Origin: Arthrobacter sp. SW1
GTDB taxonomy: Bacteria; Actinomycetota; Actinomycetes; Actinomycetales; Micrococcaceae
Length of the DNA stretch: 64,000 nucleotides
NCBI RefSeq assembly: GCF_001766675.1
Contig: NZ_MJLT01000004.1
Location: forward strand, 1 to 64,000
Reading direction: 5' to 3'
Shown: piece by piece, positions 8,004 to 16,434 of the stretch
How positions within the stretch are numbered: position 1 is the stretch's first letter
Layout: every line of letters begins with the position of its first letter
Position numbers and translations under genes: made by a program
The notes under the pieces: model-generated
The model's database searches: none
What the model saw: only the letters and a program-made list of their open reading frames with translations
What the model was told of the DNA's origin: nothing

Positions 8004-11000
8004 CTATTTCACTGCGGTGGTGGGCGCCGAAGTCCGCGAGGCCCAGCTGTAGCCGGCCTTGCGTCCTGTAACGGTCACCGTAATGGTCTTGCCGATGTCT
8101 GCGGACGCAGGGACATACATGCCCGCAGTCGCCCCCGTAATGGCGAGACCGTTCGCCTTCCATTGGTAAGCGAAGGTGACCGGAGCCGGACCCCAGGCGC
8201 CGGGGTTCGCCGTCAAAGCCTGTCCGACGGCGGGCGTACCGGTGATCGTCGGAACTGCAGTGGTGAGCGTCCCTGCCAAAACCGCGGCAGTCGCGGCAGA
8301 GGTTTTCGAGACGCTGGTGTACCCCGGCTTGGAGCCGCTCACGGTGACGGTAATTGTCTTGCCACGGTCACTTGCCGCCGGTGTGTAGCTGGGGGCTGTC
8401 GCTCCTGTGACAGCTACCCCGTCAACCTTCCACTGATAGGCCAGGGCGACCGGGGACGGCCCCCATGTCCCGGAGCTCGCGGTCAAGGCTACGCCGACTT
8501 TCGCCGTGCCGGAGATCGTCGGGACCGGCGCCGTAAGGGTCCCTGCCACGACCGCGGTGGTTGCAGCAGAGGTCTTGGCGGCCGTTGTGTAGCCGTCCTT
8601 TGTACCTGTCACGGTCACTGTGATGGTCTTTCCCAGGGTTGTTGAGGCAAGTTTGTGCGTCGATGCCGTGGCTCCGGCAATGGAAACACCGTTCGCCTTC
8701 CACTGGTAGCTCAATGCAACCGGGGCCGGCTCCCAGGTGCCGGAATTCGCGGTCAGGGTGAGCCCGACCTTTGCAGTACCGCTGATGGTCGGAACCGGTG
8801 CAGTCAACTCACCGCCCGCGGCGACCACCGCAGCGGTGGCCGTTGAAGTCCGTGACGCCCAGTTGTAACCGGCCTTCTTCCCGGTCACGGTCACGGTAAT
8901 CGTCTTGCCAACGTCCGCCGCCACCGGTTGGTAAATACTGGCCGTGGCCCCGGCGATGGCCGTACCGTTTGCCTTCCACTGGTAAGCGAACGTGACCGGC
9001 GCAGGCCCCCAGGCACCCGGGTTAGCCGTCAGCGTCTGCCCGACGGCGGCAGTGCCGCTGATCGTCGGAACTGCGGTGGTGAGCGTCCCCGCCAGAACCG
9101 CAGCAGTCGCCGCAGAGGTCTTCGCGGCAGTCGGATAACCCGCCTTGGTACCAGTCACGGTCACCGTGATCGTCTTACCCACGGTTGTCGAGCCAGGCGT
9201 GTACGTCGCCGCAGTAGCCCCTGCGATGGCAACCCCGTTGGCCTTCCACTGATACGCCAACGCCACCGGGGCCGGACCCCACGTCCCCGGATTCGCCGTC
9301 AACGTCACCCCAACCCTCGCCGTCCCGCTGATCGTCGGAACCGGAGCCGTCAACTCAGCGACGGCCGCGTAGGAAAGGTTCAAGGTGGTGGTGCTTCCGG
9401 ATGTGCTTGTCACCAGGCTCGCGTTGGCCTCCGAAGTTACGTTCCCGGAGTAGAGGTCTCCAAGTGGGCTCTCGAACGGCAGCACCCTCACGATGTACTT
9501 ACCTGTGGTGGTTCCGGAGATCGTGTACTTCCCCAGGCTGTCCGTGCCTGTTGATCGCGTCACGAGGGAACCATCGGGCGTGTAAGCCTGAACCATGACG
9601 TTGGGCAGCGGGTTGCCTGCTTTATCCAGGACCGTTCCGCTGATTTTCGCTCCGGTTCCCAAGGTCGCGCCGACATTCGACGTGGTCTGGCCCACCTGCA
9701 CCGGGACGCCGGTGGCCTGCGCAGGCCCTGCGGATTCCGGCTTGTTCAGGTAGAACTGGGCTTCCTCCGTGGTGAACCCGCTGGAACGGTTGAAAGCCAC
9801 CTTGTAGGTGCCCGAGGCGAGTCCCTTGATGCTGTAGCTGCCATCCACACCCGAATAGGTGTTGCGAACCAACCCGCCAGCGGCATCGAGCACGCTCACC
9901 GGGTAGAAGGACTTGGCTCCGGCAACCTTTCCTGAAATAGCCCCGCCGGTCTGGACAGAGAAATCGATCCCGGTACGGCCCGAACCTGCGGTCAGGCTCA
10001 GAGCGGATGCATCGGAAAATGATGTTCCACCGAACCATTGGTCCATGGCCCCGCTGGAGCCGCCGTCGAACCGGACTTTGTAGCTGCCGCTCGGGAGTCC
10101 GATCGCCTTGTAGCTGCCCTCAGGTGACACCGGAACAGAGAAAGCAGCCTGAGCGGGAGCATCGCTCCTGAATATCAGCACGCCGCTCTCTTGGAGGGCA
10201 ATGCCGGCTGGAGCTGTAACTTTGCCGCTGAGCGTCGCACCCTTCACCAGGGTGGCGTTGATGCCGGTCAGGTCCTGACCCGTGGTGAGGCTTACCGGAG
10301 TCGCGGTCTCGAACGAGGTCTTGTTGTTGTACCACTGGTCAAGGGCACCGGACCAACGGCCGGAGAACTCGACCTTGTAGCTGCCTGCAGGGAGTCCTGA
10401 GATCTTGTAGCTTCCATCGGGACCCACCGACGCGCTGCCGGCCCACTCGTTGCTCGCCGTTTTCGCAATGACGGCGACTTCACTGAGCGTGACACCTACA
10501 GGCGCAATGACCGTTCCGCTGATGGTCGCACCTTTGATAAGGCTCGCGTTGATGCCGGTCAGGTCCTGGCCGACAGCCAGGGTAACAGCCGTGGCCGTCG
10601 CGAACGACGTCGCATTGTTGTACCACTGAGTAAGGACGCCTGTCTCCCATCCGTCGAACTCCAGCTTGTAACTTCCGGACTCGAGGCCTGCGACCTCGTA
10701 ACTACCGTCGGCGGCAACTGTCGCGCTGGTCACCCAGTTGTTTCCGACTGCCGTGTACACAATTACCGACAATTGCGAGAGGTCAACCCCTGCCGGCGCG
10801 GTGATCGTGCCGCTGATGCTGGCGCCCTTCACCAAGGTGGCGTTGATGCCGGTGAGATTCTGCCCGTCCGCCACCTCAACCGCTGTGGCCGTTTCGAACG
10901 TGTCCGCGTTGTTGTACCACTGCTCAAGCGCGCCCGAACCGGAACCCGAGAACTTCAGCTTGTAACTACCGGCGGGAAGTCCGCTGATCTTGTAGCTGCC

Positions 11001-11522
11001 GTCGCTTGCAACGACAGCACTGCCGGCACTGCTCCATTCGTTGTCCGTGTACGCGCCTATCCAGAGCCGGCTCAGATCAACCCCAGCCGGAGCACTGACG
11101 CTGCCACTGATAGTGGCGCCTTTCACCAAGGTGGCGTTAATTCCCGCAACGGCCTGACCAGCCGCCACCGCTATCGGCGTCGCATTCTCCGGGCTCGAAG
11201 CGTTGTCGTACCACTGGTCAAGGGCGCTTGGGTTGTAGAACTGGACGACGAGGCTGCCTGCAGGTAGGAAATCGACGGCATAGCTGCCGTCGTTATTTAC
11301 CTGCGCGTCACCAACCCATTCGGGAAATCCTTCAGGCCCTGTTGTCCAGACGGTCACCCAGGTTTCTTCTGCATTGACCCCCGCCGGAACCGTGACCGTG
11401 CCGCTGATACTTCCGGTTCCTTCAGCGCTTGCGGGTAATCCTCCCGCCAGGATCAGCAGGAAGCTGGCAACCAGGGCCAGGACAAATCTCGGGCACAGCT
11501 TTTGAGCAAGGTGTGGCATCAT
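8004..11522 (-). CDS. Secreted multi-repeat surface protein (7 carboxypeptidase-regulatory-like + 5 Ig-like repeats)
   Basis: Large exported protein of about 1172 residues. A signal peptide (hydrophobic run ending in LPASAEG) is followed by seven copies of a roughly 95-residue module. A typical copy has SGTVTAPAGV, GSYKISGLPAGSYK, QWYNN, and GQDLTGINATLVKGA; copies 5-7 are more divergent. Five copies of a roughly 88-residue beta-sandwich module follow, with PTISGTAKVG, YQWKANG, GKTITVTVTG and a GY segment. They fall into two subtypes in the order A-B-A-A-B. There is no LPxTG motif or C-terminal membrane helix, so it is secreted or held non-covalently. The start is ATG 11522 or 11519; GGGGAG is better spaced from the second. 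It is divergent from an O-antigen-ligase-like gene. The role is unknown; adhesion or matrix is an inference. Confidence 0.85.
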   Translation of the reverse strand: MMPHLAQKLCPRFVLALVASFLLILAGGLPASAEGTGSISGTVTVPAGVNAEETWVTVWTTGPEGFPEWVGDAQVNNDGSYAVDFLPAGSLVVQFYNPSALDQWYDNASSPENATPIAVAAGQAVAGINATLVKGATISGSVSAPAGVDLSRLWIGAYTDNEWSSAGSAVVASDGSYKISGLPAGSYKLKFSGSGSGALEQWYNNADTFETATAVEVADGQNLTGINATLVKGASISGTITAPAGVDLSQLSVIVYTAVGNNWVTSATVAADGSYEVAGLESGSYKLEFDGWETGVLTQWYNNATSFATATAVTLAVGQDLTGINASLIKGATISGTVIAPVGVTLSEVAVIAKTASNEWAGSASVGPDGSYKISGLPAGSYKVEFSGRWSGALDQWYNNKTSFETATPVSLTTGQDLTGINATLVKGATLSGKVTAPAGIALQESGVLIFRSDAPAQAAFSVPVSPEGSYKAIGLPSGSYKVRFDGGSSGAMDQWFGGTSFSDASALSLTAGSGRTGIDFSVQTGGAISGKVAGAKSFYPVSVLDAAGGLVRNTYSGVDGSYSIKGLASGTYKVAFNRSSGFTTEEAQFYLNKPESAGPAQATGVPVQVGQTTSNVGATLGTGAKISGTVLDKAGNPLPNVMVQAYTPDGSLVTRSTGTDSLGKYTISGTTTGKYIVRVLPFESPLGDLYSGNVTSEANASLVTSTSGSTTTLNLSYAAVAELTAPVPTISGTARVGVTLTANPGTWGPAPVALAYQWKANGVAIAGATAATYTPGSTTVGKTITVTVTGTKAGYPTAAKTSAATAAVLAGTLTTAVPTISGTAAVGQTLTANPGAWGPAPVTFAYQWKANGTAIAGATASIYQPVAADVGKTITVTVTGKKAGYNWASRTSTATAAVVAAGGELTAPVPTISGTAKVGLTLTANSGTWEPAPVALSYQWKANGVSIAGATASTHKLASTTLGKTITVTVTGTKDGYTTAAKTSAATTAVVAGTLTAPVPTISGTAKVGVALTASSGTWGPSPVALAYQWKVDGVAVTGATAPSYTPAASDRGKTITVTVSGSKPGYTSVSKTSAATAAVLAGTLTTAVPTITGTPAVGQALTANPGAWGPAPVTFAYQWKANGLAITGATAGMYVPASADIGKTITVTVTGRKAGYSWASRTSAPTTAVK

Positions 11523-11676
11523 TTCTCCCCATTTGACGATGACGTCATCGAAATTGTCCAAGCCCTTGAGGAACCCGGAGCAAGCGAAAGAGTAGCATTC
11601 AGTTGACTTGACAAAGAAGGGGCGTCGTCTCATGGGGATCTTGCTACGCAATATGTCGGAATACGGTTTGTAAAAA

Positions 11677-13563
11677 GTGGGAAAGCGAAGAATTCCGAAC
11701 GGTTTCCAGCAAATCACCACGCTGGCGCCGGTCGCTTGTATTGCGCTGGCGGCCATCTCACTCCTCGTATTCCAACCCGGCGGCCTCTACCGTTTTGTGT
11801 GGGCGAAAGTCATAGTCCTGGCCCTGATAATCATCCTTGGTCTGTTATCCCCCCGCGGCGGTTCAGTCCCCCGCGCGCTTTGGCTGGTCCTGTCTGTCAT
11901 GGCTGCATGGCTCCTTCTCGCAAGCGCTCAGTCAGACAGCCCTGCCGCCAGCCTCATGGGGCGATGGCCCCGCTATGAAGGCTTGCCAGTCCTCGCGATC
12001 TACCTTGGCCTGTTCGCAGTCGGGGCAAGGGTCCTTGCGGGCCCGCACTCGGCATACCGCTGGTCGCTTCTTCGCGTCTGCCTCTCGCTGGTCTCATTCG
12101 TACTGCTCGCCATAAGCGTCCTTGAGGCAGCGGGCCTGCGCCCTTTGGGCGGTTCCCTTGATTCACGGCCGGGAGCCACACTCGGCAATGCCACTGATCA
12201 GGGCTTGATAGCCGTACTGTCGTTCGGTTTGCTGCTCGCCCCCGCCGGATCGACGTCGATGGCTGCGAAATGGACCGTGCGGGCCGGTCGCATCGCGTCG
12301 ATCCTTGTCGGGTTGCTTTCGGGATCCCGGGCCGCGCTGCTGGGCTTGGTGCTGCTACTCGTCACCGCGTTTCTCTGGCAGCTACGCGAGTCCAAAGGGC
12401 GGTCCTGGTCTATCGCCGGGATGGGTTTCTTTGCACTTACTGCGATTGCCGGCGCGGCCTTTCTCCTACCCGGGATCGGCGAACGTCTTCTGAGCGGAGA
12501 AACGGTTACAGGACGATGGCTCCTCTGGAAGCAAACGAGCCAGCTGATAGGAGACCATTTCTGGCTTGGCGTCGGCGCAAACGGATTCGTCGACACGTTT
12601 CCGAGCTACCTAAGCGCAGAATGGTCCCGGACCGTCGGAAATGATTTTCCCGTTGACTCTCCACATATGTGGGTTCTTCAGGCCGCGGCTGCAGGTGGTA
12701 TCCCACTTCTCGTGCTGGCTCTTCTTGTGTGCACATTCAGCCTTGCCTTGTGCCTAAGGAACATTCGGTCAGTTGAAAATTCCGAGCGGCGCCGCGGATT
12801 GTATTTTTCCCTGTTCGCTGCAGTGGCTTGCGGCGCCGGAATGCTGACCCATTTCACCTCACCGGGAACAACCGGGCTGTTGGCCTTCATTTGCGGTGGC
12901 ATCCTTGGCACGGCGGGCGCAGCGTCCGCAAAACTCCCGGCACAGGAAACCACCCCAGGAAGATGGTCGGACGGCCTCCGCTTTGCAGGAATGCCGGTGT
13001 TCGTCCTCATCCTGGCCATCGCGATTCCGGCGGCTGTAGCGGAATGGCCGATGAAGGCCGGCGTCCAGCAGGCAGCCGCCGGAAGCATGGACGCAGCCAA
13101 CGAGTCCTTCGAAGCGGCGTACTCATCACGCAATTGGGACTCCGACACTGCCCTGTTGGCGGCACAAGCCTTTGCCGGGCCCGCCGCTGACGGCGATCAG
13201 GCAGCGGCGTCCTTCGCCATCAAGTGGGCAGACCAAGCACTACAAGGAACCCCGCACTCTTTTGAAGCGGGACTCGTACTGGCAATCGGCCAACTGAACT
13301 CGGGTGAACTGGACACGGCAAGGGAGCGCCTGGACGAACTCATTCGCCGGGCGCCGTTCCACGAGGCTCCGTACATACAGCGCGGAATCGCCAACTTCGG
13401 ACTCGGAAACGTCGACGCGAGCATTGCCGATCTCCACAAGGCTGCAGAACTGTCGCCACGTTCGGACACCCCGTGGACCATCCTTGCCCGGATCTACGAA
13501 AGGATCGGCAACGACGCAGCGGCAGCGTCAGCGTTATCCCGTGCGGTTGCGCTGGCGCGCTAA
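11677..13563 (+). CDS. O-antigen ligase/polymerase-like membrane protein with C-terminal TPRs
   Basis: A 628-residue protein with about ten hydrophobic segments over residues 15-465. A Wzy_C/O-antigen-ligase-like core includes SGSRAALLGLVLLL (about 214) and a large extracytoplasmic loop with TGRWLLWKQT and WLGVGANGFVDTFP. After the last membrane span come about 150 residues of tetratricopeptide-like repeats (SFEAGLVLAIGQLNSGELDT; APYIQRGIANFGLGNVDASI). The family joins sugar chains to lipid or protein acceptors. It begins at GTG 11677 without a ribosome site; TACGGT (11662-11667) nearby would give a leader of a few bases. It is divergent from the repeat surface protein, so glycosylation of that protein is a possible but unproven link. 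Confidence 0.8.
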   Translation: MGKRRIPNGFQQITTLAPVACIALAAISLLVFQPGGLYRFVWAKVIVLALIIILGLLSPRGGSVPRALWLVLSVMAAWLLLASAQSDSPAASLMGRWPRYEGLPVLAIYLGLFAVGARVLAGPHSAYRWSLLRVCLSLVSFVLLAISVLEAAGLRPLGGSLDSRPGATLGNATDQGLIAVLSFGLLLAPAGSTSMAAKWTVRAGRIASILVGLLSGSRAALLGLVLLLVTAFLWQLRESKGRSWSIAGMGFFALTAIAGAAFLLPGIGERLLSGETVTGRWLLWKQTSQLIGDHFWLGVGANGFVDTFPSYLSAEWSRTVGNDFPVDSPHMWVLQAAAAGGIPLLVLALLVCTFSLALCLRNIRSVENSERRRGLYFSLFAAVACGAGMLTHFTSPGTTGLLAFICGGILGTAGAASAKLPAQETTPGRWSDGLRFAGMPVFVLILAIAIPAAVAEWPMKAGVQQAAAGSMDAANESFEAAYSSRNWDSDTALLAAQAFAGPAADGDQAAASFAIKWADQALQGTPHSFEAGLVLAIGQLNSGELDTARERLDELIRRAPFHEAPYIQRGIANFGLGNVDASIADLHKAAELSPRSDTPWTILARIYERIGNDAAAASALSRAVALAR

Positions 13564-13986
13564 GAAAGCGAGAAGCCCCGCCGCGGCAACTCCCGCCAAC
13601 GCGCCCGCGGTGTTCGCGATGACATCCGAAAGCGCCGTGACCCGCCCGGGAATCACCAGCTGTACAAGCTCAATGAGCACGGACGCAGCCGTCCCTGTGA
13701 GGGTGATGCGCCAGGCCACCGCCGCCGGCCGCAGCAAGCGCAGGCACAAGCCGAACGGAACAAACAACACGATGTTCGCCAGGAACTCCACAACTGTCAC
13801 CGCAGGATCGAACGGCATCCCGAGGTACGTCAGCCACCCCGCGATCACCCCCACAAAACCCGTGACCGCCCCGGCTTCGCGCGCAGGCAGGAAGACCACA
13901 AAGCCCAAAGCCACCAGGTAGGCGGCAAACGCGGTCTGCAGCCAGCGCCGCGCGGCTCCCGTAAACGAGGCACCCAAAGGAGCCAC
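13534..13986 (-). CDS. VanZ-family membrane protein
   Basis: A 150-residue integral membrane protein with four or five hydrophobic helices. The VanZ-like core has NIVLFVPFGLCLRLL and a helix with IELVQLVIPGRVTALSDVIANTAGALAG. VanZ relatives are linked to teicoplanin tolerance, but most chromosomal members have no known role. The start is a GTG at 13986, two bases after the stop of the upstream phosphatase gene, so the two are probably translated from one message. Longer in-frame starts would lie inside the phosphatase gene. Its last 30 bases overlap the end of the convergent O-antigen-ligase-like gene. Confidence 0.8.
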   Translation of the reverse strand: MAPLGASFTGAARRWLQTAFAAYLVALGFVVFLPAREAGAVTGFVGVIAGWLTYLGMPFDPAVTVVEFLANIVLFVPFGLCLRLLRPAAVAWRITLTGTAASVLIELVQLVIPGRVTALSDVIANTAGALAGVAAAGLLAFLARQRNRTG

Positions 13987-13988
13987 AG

Positions 13989-14828
13989 CTAAGCGAACTG
14001 CGGCACGGATTGAAGGGCCTCGCCCAAGGCGCGGACCGCCGTCGGGCCTCCCGCGATGAACCAGTCCAGTCCGTTCACGCGGACGACGGCGGTGTCCCCA
14101 CCGGCTGCGCGGACAATCGCCTTGCCGGGCAGCCAGTCCCATTCGGGGCAGCTGTGCTGGAACCAGCAGCCGAGTTCGCCGTCGGCCACTCGGCCGAGGT
14201 CGCAGGAGCCGGAGCCGAACATCCGCAGGGACGCGGCGGAGATGGCGGCGGCGTGCCAGGGCATGGCGGCGCGGGGGTCGGCCAGCCACGTGGGGTGGAT
14301 GTAGGTGGCGGCGCAGAGTTCCCCGAGCGGTGTTGCGGACGGCCCGGCGATGGTTTCGCCGTTGAGGGTGGCGGGGCGGCTTTCGCCACCGATCCAGAGC
14401 TTGTCGGCCTCCGGCTGGTAGACGGCGCCGAGGATCACCTCGGCGTCGGGGTCCGGCGTCCCGTCCGGGGAATCGCGCCTGAGGGCGACGGCGGAGCACC
14501 AGTACGAGGAGCCATGCAGGAAGTTGTAGGTCCCGTCAACGGGGTCGATCACCCAGGTGCGGCCGCTCGTGCCGGCCACCGAGCTGCCTTCCTCGCCCAG
14601 GATGCCGTCCTCAGGGCGGCAGCGGCGCAGCTGCTCCAGGACATAGGCTTCGGCGGCGCGGTCCGCGGCGGTCACGACGTCGGACACGGAGGTTTTCCGG
14701 TCCGCCTGCAGGCCGCCCATCCGCACCAGGAGTGCGAGCTGCCCGGCCTCACGGACGAGCGCCGCGGCGAGGTCGTGGTCGTCAAGCGAAGGGTCAAGTT
14801 CAACAGCGGAGTGCCTGCCAGTGGTCAT
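13989..14828 (-). CDS. Inositol monophosphatase family protein
   Basis: Mg-dependent phosphatase of the IMPase/SuhB/HisN superfamily, 279 residues. Metal-binding motifs are GEEGS (about 78-82) and DPVDGTYNF (about 95-103), with the late WDWLPG segment completing the site. The substrate could be inositol-1-phosphate or histidinol-phosphate, and motifs alone do not decide. The gene begins at ATG 14828 with TATGCT exactly six bases upstream, so it is probably leaderless. The vanZ-like gene follows directly. Confidence 0.88.
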   Translation of the reverse strand: MTTGRHSAVELDPSLDDHDLAAALVREAGQLALLVRMGGLQADRKTSVSDVVTAADRAAEAYVLEQLRRCRPEDGILGEEGSSVAGTSGRTWVIDPVDGTYNFLHGSSYWCSAVALRRDSPDGTPDPDAEVILGAVYQPEADKLWIGGESRPATLNGETIAGPSATPLGELCAATYIHPTWLADPRAAMPWHAAAISAASLRMFGSGSCDLGRVADGELGCWFQHSCPEWDWLPGKAIVRAAGGDTAVVRVNGLDWFIAGGPTAVRALGEALQSVPQFA

Positions 14829-14834
14829 TGATCC

Positions 14835-14854
14835 AGCATAGGTGGCGGGATAAT
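14835..14854. promoter_or_regulatory. Back-to-back leaderless promoters in a 32-bp gap
   Basis: On the minus strand TATGCT (14835-14840) ends six bases before the ATG at 14828. On the plus strand GATAAT (14849-14854) ends six bases before the ATG at 14861. This is the geometry of leaderless messages for both genes. The -35 regions must then lie in or beside the opposite gene's first codons. Confidence 0.6.
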
Positions 14855-14860
14855 GGGTGG

Positions 14861-15502
14861 ATGGCCAAGACCCCCGCCCAACGGATCAAGAAGCACGGCG
14901 CCAAGGCCGTGGTCCCTTCCACCCAGGCACCTCCTGTCATCAACCCCACCACCAAGCGCACTCCGGCCCAGGCCGAGGGCAACGGCAAGCTGGTGGTGAT
15001 TGCCGGCGTCGTGGCCAGCCTGTTCCTGTTCTGGTACCTGCACCTGCTGACCCTGAACCAGATGACGCAGCTTTCGGACGGCTTGGCGATGCCGGATTCG
15101 CTGATCGGCGGTTTCTCCACGGAGTACGTCCAGCAGCTGCACGGGGCCATGGACGACGACGCCCGCGGGCAGCTCAGCTACATCCACAAGACCGCGGGCA
15201 CCCTGTTCCCGCTGATTTTCGGTTTCAGCTGGCTGCTGCTGGTGGGCACCAATGTGGCCCGCAAGTCACTCCGCTGGGCCCTGTGGGCCGCTCCCCTGGC
15301 CTTCGCGGTGGTCCGTTTGTGGGGCAACGTCGCCATTGATTCGGTGCTGGCCCAGGCAACGCCCGACGCCGGCCAGGTCGCCTTGGCGTCCACGCTCACC
15401 GTGCTGGGCTGGGTGCTTTTCCTGCTGAGCCTCGCCGGCGGCGTGCTCGCCGTGTTCCTGGGACGGCGCAAGTCGGTGGAAGCACGCGCGTCCAAGGCCT
15501 GA
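14861..15502 (+). CDS. Integral membrane protein of unknown function
   Basis: A 213-residue protein. It has a basic start (MAKTPAQRIKKHGAK) and about four hydrophobic helices: about 48-65 (VVIAGVVASLFLFWYLHLL), about 110-130 (FPLIFGFSWLLLVG), about 138-152, and about 178-202 (LTVLGWVLFLLSLAGGVLAVFLG). A polar stretch between the first two holds MDDDARGQLSYIHKTAG. No family is recognised. It is divergent from the phosphatase gene, probably with a leaderless start at ATG 14861. The upstream in-frame codons overlap the opposite gene and were not used. Confidence 0.7.
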   Translation: MAKTPAQRIKKHGAKAVVPSTQAPPVINPTTKRTPAQAEGNGKLVVIAGVVASLFLFWYLHLLTLNQMTQLSDGLAMPDSLIGGFSTEYVQQLHGAMDDDARGQLSYIHKTAGTLFPLIFGFSWLLLVGTNVARKSLRWALWAAPLAFAVVRLWGNVAIDSVLAQATPDAGQVALASTLTVLGWVLFLLSLAGGVLAVFLGRRKSVEARASKA

Positions 15503-15603
15503 TGGGCACGTCTGCCCATGGCCATCTCCGGCCCCTGACCGTAGCGTAACCCCCAACGAACAGTGCCGCGGACGTCGCGGCACCTGGGGCGAACGGGGAC
15601 GCC

Positions 15604-16434
15604 ATGACCACCCTTGAAGGGCACAAGACCGTCACACTGAGCGCCATGGCCTGGGCTTTGGCCGTGGACAAAGCGGCCCACGCAGCACCGGATACATCCG
15701 GTGCTTACCTGGAGTCCGCCGGAGCAGCAACCATCGCCGCCCTGCCACAGGAGCTTCGCGAGCCGCTGGAGCGCGAGCTGTTTGCCGCCGGAATCACCGG
15801 CGGAAACGGTGCCCTCAGCGCCGACTGGCTCGCGGTCATCAGCCAGGCAGGCGCGGCGCCCATCACCGGAACTGTTGTCTCGCGGCATGCGGACACGTCC
15901 ACGCACTGCGAACTGAACCTCTTCCACGGCCTCGGCCTGGCGGTGGAGTTCTCCCGCACGGTCCGCCGGGAGCCCGGCGGCGGCACCGCCGTCGAGCGCG
16001 TCCACAACAGCGTGTCGGTCACCCTGTTCCCGGAAGAAAACGTCTGGGCCGTCGTGGCAGCGTCACTTCCGGACCTCCGGGAGCTGACTGCGGACGGGAG
16101 CGGCGCCGCCGGGCTGCCGCCTGCCGACAGCAAGCGCCGGGTGCCGGCCGCCGCTCTCGAAGAGCTCGACGCCGGGGCCGAGGCCACCGTGCACTTCGCC
16201 CTCACCGCCGGGCGCGGCCCGGAAGACGCCAGGCAGTACCAGGCAGCGCACATCTGGATCCTCAACGATGGCCTCCACGAAGTGAAGACCGTTCCGGGCG
16301 GCGCACCGGATGATCCGCCCGGCGAAGCCGTGCTCATCCGGCGGGAACCCGGCGCCATCGCGCTCCAGCTGGTCTGGGACGTGCTGGGCGCCCACGAATT
16401 CCTGTCCGCTGCCACCGGAAGCGAGGCAGCGTAA
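15604..16434 (+). CDS. Unknown protein, first gene of the WXG-hydrolase locus
   Basis: A 276-residue soluble protein with no signal peptide or membrane helix. It opens MTTLEGHKTVTLSAMAWALA and has a mixed alpha/beta composition with NLFHGLGLAVEFSRTV and ENVWAVVAASLPDL in the middle. The size, two-half layout and place immediately before a WXG100-like protein recall EspG-type type VII secretion chaperones. I see no motif that proves this, so it is an inference from gene order. The ATG at 15604 has GGGGAC upstream. Its stop overlaps the next start by one base (TAATG), so translation is coupled. Confidence 0.7.
   Translation: MTTLEGHKTVTLSAMAWALAVDKAAHAAPDTSGAYLESAGAATIAALPQELREPLERELFAAGITGGNGALSADWLAVISQAGAAPITGTVVSRHADTSTHCELNLFHGLGLAVEFSRTVRREPGGGTAVERVHNSVSVTLFPEENVWAVVAASLPDLRELTADGSGAAGLPPADSKRRVPAAALEELDAGAEATVHFALTAGRGPEDARQYQAAHIWILNDGLHEVKTVPGGAPDDPPGEAVLIRREPGAIALQLVWDVLGAHEFLSAATGSEAA

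Noticed and set aside
8004-9360. Roughly 265-bp repeats taken as possible insertion or assembly artefact
   Set aside because: They are in-frame protein modules of about 88 residues with diverged sequence, and no terminal repeats or transposase exist.
15604-16434. Naming the first gene of the WXG-hydrolase locus EspG
   Set aside because: The size and position fit, but no EspG motif can be read, so it is left unnamed.
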